Below, one piece after another: positions 35,890 to 45,800 of a DNA stretch of 64,000 bases (position 1 is its first letter; the number at the start of each line of letters is the position of its first letter). The notes under the pieces were generated by a model that searched no databases, had not been told where the DNA came from, and saw only the letters and a program-made list of their open reading frames with translations. This DNA is from Pycnopodia helianthoides (Eukaryota > Echinodermata > Asteroidea > Forcipulatida > Asteriidae). Location: contig CM063258.1 of assembly GCA_032158295.1 (NCBI GenBank), forward strand, positions 8,450,583 through 8,514,582. Reading direction: 5' to 3'. Made by a program: the position numbers and the translations under genes.

Positions 35890-36090
35890 TTCTAAATTTT
35901 CTGGGGAGCATACAAACCCTAGCTGCTTATATTAGAGCTAAGGGGGTTAATCCAACACAATACTGTCTAAGCTCTCTCATGTTCCCATTTGTACACCTAG
36001 GTTAAGAGTAGCAGTTATGGTTGAGTGCCTTGCTCAAGGTCACAGGTTTCAGGACAGGGATTCAAACCTATACTCTGATGATTCAGCCAC
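35890..36090 (-). repeat. SINE fragment
   Basis: Matches 63775-64000 in order and orientation: GGGGAGCATACAAACCC, AATCCAACACAATACTGTCT, GTTCCCATTTGTACACC, GTGCCTTGCTCAAGG and CTCTGATGATTCAGCC. On the minus strand the B-box-like GGTTTGAATCC is present. Confidence 0.65.
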
Positions 36091-36093
36091 CAC

Positions 36094-36285
36094 GGCCCAA
36101 TTTCATAGAGCTGCTTTAGCAGAGAATTATGCTTAGCAACTTTCTGCTAAGCACAAACAAGCAGGATACCATTCACAGATTGTATATATGACATGGTACT
36201 TTGGCTGGTAATCTTGTTCTGATAAGCAACATTTTGTTGTGCTTAGCTACTTTTTGTGCTTAAGCAGCTCCATGAAATTGGGCCC
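36094..36285. mobile_element. GGGCCCAATTTCAT MITE, copy 2
   Basis: Starts GGCCCAATTTCATAGAGCTG and ends CAGCTCCATGAAATTGGGCC, an almost exact inverted repeat. The interior carries TTAGC-rich runs shared with 3516-3709 and 46114-46305. Confidence 0.8.
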
Positions 36286-36423
36286 AGAACTGGAGCCTGA
36301 TGCACCAGACTGCTTTGGCCATGACACCCCACAAACGGAGATTGAATATGCGGGGTGCAGTACCTACTGTATAAAATGACAATACTGGATAAGAGACTCC
36401 GCAATGAATGGAGACTGAATCCA

Positions 36424-36585
36424 GGGGTCGATTTCACAAAACTCTTCCTAACTTAGGACTAGTCCTAGGCAATGCTAAGAGATAGGACTAGTCCCAAGTA
36501 CTGGTCCTAACTTAGGACTAGTCCTATCTCTTAGCATTGCCTAGGACTAGTCCTAAGTTAGGAAGAGTTTTGTGAAATCGACCCC
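36424..36585. mobile_element. 162-bp near-perfect palindrome beyond the TYSND1 stop
   Basis: GGGGTCGATTTCACAAAACT at the left is exactly mirrored by AGTTTTGTGAAATCGACCCC at the right. Inner arms contain repeated CTAGGACTAGTCCTA units and pair through almost the whole length. It begins 109 bp after the TYSND1 stop codon on that gene's sense strand, so if the 3' UTR extends this far the transcript would contain a long stem. Confidence 0.85.
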
Positions 36586-36693
36586 AGTACACAGACCAAT
36601 GCGGCATGTGCAAGTCGGAAAACTCATTTTTGAGTACAAAAAAATTGTAAACGATTATCTTTTTCGCTGTTTTCGCCTCAATATCTCTCTCAC

Positions 36694-36800
36694 TCACAAC
36701 TTACTCTGCGAAATTTTCCCCGTGATTCGTCTCTCGTTCAAACTCCAAACAGACTTCAAAAATTCATCGTCCGAATCGAGTTTACCCAAAGCCCTCAGAT
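36694..36800 (-). CDS. TYSND1: TYSND1 last exon with PTS1 signal
   Basis: After an ATTCAG acceptor the exon completes a split Asp codon and encodes a 34-residue tail ending GKISQSKL then TGA. The SKL tripeptide is the classical import signal read by the PEX5 receptor. This confirms that the model ends correctly and that the product is peroxisomal. Confidence 0.9.
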
Positions 36801-39800
36801 CTGAATAAATGATAATGAGACAATTAAGGAATTGGTGAAGACTAGCTGAGGGTGTGTTAATTATTAAAGTTAAGTCTGTTTAGGGATTAAAAGGCACTTA
36901 ATGTAATCCAGTTGTTTTGTTGGCTTTTCATTATTTAATAAAGGACTTAACTTAAAACAAAATTGGTTCCTCATCTCATAGACAATAATCGGTGAAATAT
37001 ACATCTTGAAATTTATTCACATTTTCGCATTTCTGATTTACATTTTCAGACCTGGAATTACACAGAGGCCATGGAGGCCATGACCTCTGTTGCCCCTGGT
37101 CTTGGCCTTGGTGCCCCTTCAGAAGTTGCCCCTTCAAAGTGCCCTTTGCAAAATAAAAATGTTCTCTCAAAGATGAAATTCCAGGAATGTATTTTAAAAG
37201 GAAAAGGGGGTGGAACTTTTACCTTCTGTGTGGAGAAACTCTGTTAGAATTGGACCAATAAAAGACCACGGAATGCTGAAATTAATGTGTGGAAAAGAAG
37301 CACCAGAATCCATGTCCCTGATAAGTAAATGGGAGAAAAATTACAAAGTTGTAATTCTTTTTTATTTCAATGCAAAAAGAAAACACAGTTTTTAAGAGTA
37401 CCACTTCATGAGGACAACACTGAGACTGATAATATGTCCCCCCTTTTTTTACAAAGGACTCTATTGGAAAATGAGTGCATCTCAAAACTGAATTTGACCT
37501 TGGAGCCCCTCTTTAACCCTCCTACTCTCAGTGACTCTTGGCAACATTTTCCAGTGAGTTGACCAACCATTTGAAACCATTCGACTGCCAAGGTTGTGTA
37601 TGGAGGCACAACTGTGCACAGAACTAACTGTGTACTGTGTACATGCATTCCCTCATGGTATCAAATTTCAGGCTGGCATAGTTGATCTATCATTCAAAAC
37701 CACTTGAATGGTATTGAATGGTCAGACAGCAAGAGGGTTAAATTTCAATATTACAGGGTTGAGAATCATTGCTGACCAAAGGGTCTAATGAGAGGACCCA
37801 CAATTTAGGTTGAATGTTGAATTGATGACCTTTCGTCTTTAAGTTACCCCTGGAGTTAGAGGTTTCAACGAGCTTCTGGGAACAGTCCTCAGCACTAGAT
37901 AAGTCTGGTTGAATAACAGGGGCTATTAAATTTCACCAAGCAGACAAAAAGAGTGTCTGAATCCAGATAAATTTCTCATCCCTAATCACACTACCTAAAA
38001 ACCATCTGAGCTCCTTAGGAGTATGCAGCCCCGGCAACAAGGTTTTATACACACATGTACCTAAGAGACCCCTTGCACTGGCCACCACCATCGCCGAGGT
38101 CCAACAATGAAAAAGTGCACCTGTGCGCGTGCCGTGCACAGTTCTCAGCCATTGATAGCACTTCGTTGACCTCATCAGCGAGGGCGCTGTTTGGGTCTTG
38201 TGATGCCATTATGCGAGGGGTCTATTCAATCCCAATAACATTTTGCACTTCTTAAACTATCTGGGATAATGAGATATGGACAAACCTTGCATTGCTGGTT
38301 ACTATGCCGAGAAGCTGGCCTGTCCTGCCGCAGAATAGGGGACCTCCACTTGTTCCAGAGTGGACTGCACACGTTGACTGTAATAAAATTAATACAGCTC
38401 TAATCAGATACTTGAAGATAAGCAGTTCAGGTTGATTTACAACAATAATTTTGTTTTCTTATCTAGCGCTCCTATGCTGGTGACTAGATCAAGGTGCTTT
38501 ACAACATTACTATCCCTAGCCATTGGGCACACTTTAAAGGGACACGTTGCCTTGGACTGGGTGCTTTGGGCTATAAAAAGGGCTTGTTATCAAATAAATA
38601 TGGTTGGAAAGACGTTTTAAAAGTAGCATATAATGATTCACACAAATATCCCTCGAAATTGTGTTGTTGTTTTTTATGTACTTAGTGATTTAATTTTTTT
38701 GCAGTCAGCCAGATGGCTGACTTGAACATCCATCCATTCCATTGGGTAGCATGCACAGACACGCACCTGCCATGCTATGTTTTGTTTCACCCAAACAAAG
38801 AGGGACAGCAGGTACTGGAATTCATGCTTGTAATATCTCTTTTTCTGGGGGTTATTGTGTAATCCACCGATTCCAGACCTTTGTCATTTGTTACACAAGT
38901 GTGGCATACAAGAATGGACAGGCTGCCACCATTTATTATCATTGTATTTGGCTCAATGGGAGGTATAGTCTGAGCATTCTGAGATTCCAGCATACCATGG
39001 CGGATTATCGGCTGTTGCTTACAAGCTGAGGTTCTGTGATTCGTGGTGAGTGTCTACTCACCAGAGCTTGAATCTGGTGCTCATAACTGCTCGGCCATGA
39101 CACGCCATGTTTAAAGAAACTTAAAGGAACATTACAGAATTGGTTTTTGCTAACAAAACAGTTGCTGGCAGTGTAAGCACTTTATGTAATCCACCATATA
39201 CATAAACTGACAAACCTGTGGAATTTTGAGATCGATCGACCATCTGGGTCACGAGAAAAAAGTGAAAAACCGATTACACATTTGCATGAAATCATATAGA
39301 TTCAACAAATGAATAAAACGCTCACTGAGCGATAAACTCCAATCGGAAAACTAGTTTATTCATTTCTCACCAAATATGGCATTTCAGACAGAAATATTTC
39401 AAGGAATGTTTTTTACTACCATCATCATTAGACCGTGTAAGTTTTATGTAAATCCGTGATCAAAAAGTATATTTTACAAGTTTTTTTCTTACCAATTCTG
39501 TAATGTTCCTTTAAAAGAAGGGATAACGAGTGAGGAACTTCTTGCACACATACTCTGAAGTAACTTGGAGAAGAGACAGATTGCTCTTACAGAAAGATGT
39601 CCCAGATATGATGCCAGGTCTTGTCCTAACTTATTAAGAAGTCACCTTCAACAGACTTCATACCAACCCCCTCCAAAACCACACCCCACCTCTCTGACAC
39701 GACTAGAACTTACTTGTAGCATGATGGGAAATTCCCTCACACTGATAACCTTTGACATGACCCCGGCACTCACAGAAGGAAGGAGGTCACGTTCCGGTGA

Positions 39801-42800
39801 AAGCACGGCGTGACCAACAACAAAAACTGGTTGACCTGTGAACAAAAAACACCAAGATAAAGTACAGTTCAACAATTCCTGATAAAATTATAGTGCAGAA
39901 AGTTTTCTGTCTCTCTCTCCCTAAAGGAACATTACAGAATTGGTTTTTGTTAACAAAACAGTTGCTGGCAGTGAAAGCACTTTATGTAATCCACCATATA
40001 CATAAACTGACAAACCTGTAGAAGTTTGAGATCGATCGGCCATCTGGGTCACGAGAAAATAGTGAAAAACAGATTACACATTTGCATGAAATCATATAGA
40101 TTCAACAAAATCAATAAAACGCTCACTGAGCAATAAACTCCAATCGGAAAATTAGTTTATTCTTTTCTCATCAAATATGGCATTTCAGACAGAAATATTT
40201 CAAGGGATGTTTTCCACTATCGTCATCATTAGACCGTGTAAGTTTTATGTAAATCCGTGATCAAAAAGTATATTTTACAAGTTTTTTTCTTACCAATTCT
40301 GTAATGTTCCTTTAAAAGAAGGGATAACGAGTGAGGAACTTCTTGCACACATACTCTGAAGTAACTTGGAGAAGAGACAGATTGCTCTTACAGAAAGATG
40401 TCCCAGATTTTTCTTGCCAATTCTGTAATGTTTCTTTAGGGTAGGGTCATAGATTGGTAAAAATACTTTAAAAAATGATTGACCAAGAAACTTACTTGAT
40501 GAGAAGCGCTGCAGCTGTTGATAGTATGAACAATTTTGGGAAAGGATTCCCTTCAAAGTTATATGGTTTGGATAATTTTTCACCCCAAAACAATTGAATC
40601 TGAGAAACAATTCATGCAGGAATCGTTTCTCGGATTTCTGAGGGCTGGTGTCCATTCGTGAATGCTGCAGCATGCCGTGCCAGAGATGCGGTTTGTACCT
40701 GCTGTCACCTCGCTAAAACATGTATGGATTGGACATTTGGCTGTTTTCTCAACAAGTAAACACTGACTGTACTCAGCTGAAACTTTCACGTGTGACTTTT
40801 ATTATATCTTTATTGATAATTTGGCTAATAAATCAGACCTACATCGACAAAAAGACAATCTATGACCCTACCTTTAAAACGATCCGAGCATAAAATTGAT
40901 GACTTGTTTCTTTTTAGAACCAACGCCGCTAATAAAAGATTTGTTTTACAAATTGCATCAAACTGTACATATCCAACTGAACCATTCACCGTAGGAATGG
41001 GCTACCAAAGGGCAATCCGATCTGCTGATATCCTTGAAATTAAAAAAAAAATCTCTTCGAAAACCCACCCTTTAAAGAATCACTTCTTTATCACTTCAAA
41101 ATTGTTATTTGTTAATTTTTTATTTACTTAACTTTTGTTTTGACTACTTTTTAATTGTATTTTTTAATAACTGATGGATTTATAACTGCAGAGCGTTTTG
41201 TGCATGTCTATAATACAAGGAAAGCGTTTTTTTTTTAAATAACAATTATTATTATTTTACCCTGTAGGTAGGCAGCCCTGCTAATGCTGACTCAACAAAA
41301 TCACTCATTAGTTAATAACTAATCAATCTTTTAATCAAATATTTTCATTAGTCTATCCTCTTATCAATGCAAACAAAAAATTTGCTTTTTTAGTGATTGA
41401 TAGCTGCAGAACCTCAGAAAACTGTTGGAGTATACATACCTTGAATGTAAGACTTGGCTGTTCTTTTCCCAGTAGACCCTAAGGCCTCACTCAACGCACC
41501 GACTCCTCCCTCTAGTTTGAGAACAGCCAGATCAAATGAGGAGTTGTGACTGGTCATGTATATGACAGCGGCATACTTCCAATGCATGTAGGGATAGTCT
41601 AGACGAACTTGAACTGCAGTTAGAGGGAAATTAATGCTTAGAAATGTTGATATAAAAAAATGATAAAAGTCGTTCAAAAGGTTTTCTTTGAGATCAACTA
41701 ATATTAGTAACAGTTTGGGAGGTTATTGTCCTTCCTTACTTGAGCAAGTTCGGGTGAGCGACTAGAGTGACTAGAAACCATAGAGCACAGGGAGATTGAC
41801 TAGCTCGACCATGCACTGGAGCATGGTCGATCTAGTTAATTTGAGACCTACGTCACACACTGTCACACTGTTTCTGGTTAGTCTAGTCACTCTAGTCGCC
41901 CACCCAAACTTGCTCATTGCAGCTGAAAAGCTGAGTTGCGAAGGACGCAGTTACAATGTGTTTGAGCCGAGGCATGCAAGGGCGCCTTTGGCAGCCAGCC
42001 ACACTGACCCACCTTGGAGCACAGCCAGAGATCAAAAGTGTTTGATTTTTCCAGAGGGAGGAAAACCAGAGGGCCCAGAGAAAAACCCTAGTACCATAGG
42101 AGAGAACCAACACACAACTTTACACATATAATATGGCCCTGGCCTGAAATTGAACCAGGGCCACATTGGTGATAGGCGAGTGCTTTAAAGACACTGGACA
42201 CAAAATAACAAACCTGTGAAAATTTGAACTCAATTGGTCGTCTAAGTTGCGAGATAATAATGGAAGAAAAAACACCCTTGTCACACGAAGTTGTGTGCTT
42301 TCAGATGCTTGATTCAAAATCAATTCAAATATTTTACTGAGAATTTACTTTGTTACTTCAGAGGGAGCCGTTTCTCACAATGTTTTATACTATCAACAGC
42401 TCTCCATTGCTCGTTACCAAGTAAGTTTTTATGTTAACAATTATTTTGAGTAATTACCAATAGTGTCCAGTGCCTTTAGGCACCAGCCACCCATGTCACC
42501 AGAAAGTATATTACAAATCTAGGAGTAGACTGAGAAAGTCTTGCATGGTTTGAACATTGGGACCTCTAATAGTGTATAGTGGTGTTTCTTTTAATAATAA
42601 TAACAGTGGCTTCTTATATAGCGCTCATATCTGTCATTCAGTGACGCTCAAGGCACTTCAACATTCAGTATTTTCCTGCAAGGTATTGTGGAACTACGTT
42701 TTGAAGTATTAGACCTATTCCTTTACATAGCACATGTAATGGTACACAAGGTGCTGTGGCGCAATATGCTGCCAATCAACCCAGGAACACCGGGGCGAAT

Positions 42801-45800
42801 CCCTTCTCTTTTCAATAAGTGTACTGGGTTCTTTTACGTGCATACACAACACACGAGACCAACGGCTTTACGTCCCATCCGAAGGACGCAGCAATAATGG
42901 TTAAGTGTCTTGCTTAAGGACACAAGTGTCACCACCGGGACTCGAACCCACACTCTGCTGAACAGAAAACACCAGAGCTTGAGTCCGGTGCTCTTATCCG
43001 CTCGGCCACAACACGCCATATACAAGGTACCCAAGAGGTTTCAGGAAGTCAGAGTACGCTAGAAACCCCAGTCTGCATCTTCCCAGCGGAGCGGTAATAT
43101 ACCTTTAAGGCTTTCTGCTTTGTACACCACATGACGGCAGGTTAAAATGAGCCCCTTCTCAGCATTGATGATCACACCTGACCCCCACACGCCGCTAACC
43201 TTGATGAGAACTACCGACCTCATGCACTGTTGGATCGTAGAGGAACTTCCTACATGTTGGGAAAGAATAGAATTGACCTTATGTAACATAATAATAACAA
43301 TAACCAGTTTTTAGTGCTTTATCTACAGGTGTCTCATTTGCTAATTATTATTGTTTTAAAGGCATTGGACACTATTGGTAATTACTCAAAATAATTGTTA
43401 GCATAAAAACCTACCTAGTAACAAGCAATGGAGAGCTGTTGATAGTATAAAATATGGTGAGAAACGGCTCCCTCTGAAGTAATGTAGTTTTTGAGAAAGA
43501 GGTAATTTCTCACTCAAATAATAAAAGACTTCAGCTGAAGCCTTTTATTATGCTTCTGAAAGCACACAAATTTGTTCAACGAGGGTATTTTCTCTTTCAT
43601 TATTTTCTTGCAACTGCGATGACCAATTGAGTCCAAATTTTAACAAATTTGTTATTTTATGCATATGATGGGATACACCAAGTGAGAATACTGGTCTTTG
43701 ACAATTACCAAAGGTGTCCAGTGCCTTTAAGACAGTTATTTAAAGATTTTTTGTGCGATTATGAGACCCTTTTGTGTAGCATCTCGTCAGGGTTTACAAG
43801 GTGCCGTGGCGCTTTCAGCAGCCACTACCAGATACACCGCGGCAAACCAGTTTTCTTTTAGCGATTAGTGTAACTGGGTGCTTTGACATGAATTGCAATA
43901 GACCTACAACATTACGTCCCATCCGAAGGACAAAGCAATAATTGTTAAGTGTCATGCTCAGGGACAAAAGTGTCCGACCCACAACCTCAGCAAAAACACC
44001 AGAGTTTCATTTATAAAGTCACTGGAGTAGGGCGCCCTCTGGTAAAAAAAGAAGGTTGCTCATTGGCCCAACCTGTGGGCTGTGCCTGCATAACTGTGTG
44101 TATTCATTGTTTCATCATAGTTTTACATCTACGTTGGAATCTGGACGTCGTCAACAGACCATTTATAATAATAGTTATAACATATTTGTATAGCGCCTAC
44201 TGCAGGCCAGCCTCTAAGCGCTTAACATTCAGCATTTTCCTGCAAGGTATTGTGGAGCTACGTATTGAAGTATTAGACCTGGTCCTTTACATAGTACCAT
44301 GTAATGGTTTACAAGGTGCTGTGGCGCAATATGCTGCCAATCAAACCAGGAACACCGGGGCGAACCCCTTCTCTTTTCGATAAGTGCACTGGTTTCTTTT
44401 CCGTGCATTACACAACACACGGGACCAACGGCTTTACGTCCCATCCGAAGGACCAGAGTTTGAGTCCGGTGCTCTTGTCCGCTTGGCCACGACACACCAC
44501 TTTACGCACAGCGCTCAGTAGAAATCAGAGACTTCATGTGAATATTGATCAAGTGCCTGTGGTACACGGCGCACTGGTAGAAAGCAAAATAAGCTCATAG
44601 TTTTCCTCAGCCACCCCCGTTGCTAACGCGCCTGGTCTAATGTACTAGACCGCTCGTTCAGGACATGCCCAAGAACCTATGCATTCAAATAATTGCCTAC
44701 CTAGGCTGAATTTCTTGCTAGCTGTTAAGCCGTCCGTTTTGAAGTCACTAGTCACTGACGATGCAATAGCTCGAGTGACATCCTTCGGTCTAGACTCAAT
44801 TAGATGACTGAGGGACTCCATAATTGCCCGTAGTGAGCAGACCAGTGTGAGTCCAATCCATTCATAGTTTTTCCAGCATAGCGGGGCTACGATGATACCA
44901 GCAAGATTACTGCAGGAGAAGCAACAGTTACTCAGTAATACTCACCTCGGATAATACAGCAACTCATGTTGAGTTTGCCAAAAATTCTGAGGAAAAAATT
45001 TGCCAACTAATTTTTAAAGGGCAAGAAATGTTTTGCCACTTTCGCCTAGCTCTCGGCAAAAATTGTTTCGGTCAGTGACTCGTCATGTGGGCATGGCGTG
45101 TCGGTGTCCGCCCGATAGTCCAAAGGTCCGTTATCCAAAGGTCAATAGTCCGAAGTTCAATAGTCGAAGGTTCGATAGTCCGAACGCACAAATTTGATGT
45201 CCGAACATTTGATGTGATAGTCCGAAGGTTCATTAGTCCGAAGGTTCATTGATCCGAATGTTCACTGGTCCGAAGGTTTGGTAGTCCGAATCGACGATAA
45301 GGTCCGATAGTCCGAATCGACGATCGAACCTTATTGTCAATTCGGACTATCGGACCTTATTGTCAATTCGGACTATCGAACCTTCGGACTATTGACCCTT
45401 TCGAACTAACGAACCTTCGGACAAAAGAACCTTCGGACTAACGAACCTTCGGACCATCGAACCTTCGGACTATGGAGCTGTAACCGGCGTGTCATGGCAT
45501 GTCAAAACATGTTTTGTTTTTTATTTGCCTGATCAGGGTCGTCAAAACAAGCAAAACAAATTCCTTCACCTGCTATTCAAATACAGTCCACCCCCTTCAG
45601 ACCCAGGAACACATCTTGCGTCTGTCATGATGAGCTGGTGCCGTGGTCCGGCTACATTGCTGACAACTCCCATACTGACACTGTTGAGAAACACTGAGGG
45701 ACACGTGGCACCAAACGGGGTGGTGCATAGACAGACTGGGTCACCCTGTCGCACAGCAAAGTCATCTTGCAATGAGAATGGTCTGAAATTGGAACACGTG

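Larger units (their letters stand above)
28555..36693. other. 8.1-kb gene-poor stretch
   Basis: I find no confident gene. It holds a hairpin (29553-29704), a TTTA simple repeat (about 30498-30530), a TIR element (31121-32273), one weak candidate exon (32546-32748), an inverted repeat (32971-33071), an AT-rich stretch to 35530 with no recognisable feature, a TTAA element (35535-35875), a SINE (35890-36090), a GGGCCCAATTT element (36094-36285) and a hairpin (36424-36585). The last of these probably lies in the TYSND1 3' UTR. Confidence 0.6.

Noticed and set aside
40290..40673. 127-codon minus-strand frame in TYSND1 intron 6
   Set aside because: Spans a MITE end and its duplicated flank; no splice sites or family resemblance.
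41796..42131. 111-codon plus-strand frame
   Set aside because: Starts inside a hairpin MITE and has no splice or family support.
43949..44383. 144-codon plus-strand frame
   Set aside because: Made of SINE body sequence shared with 42592-43018.
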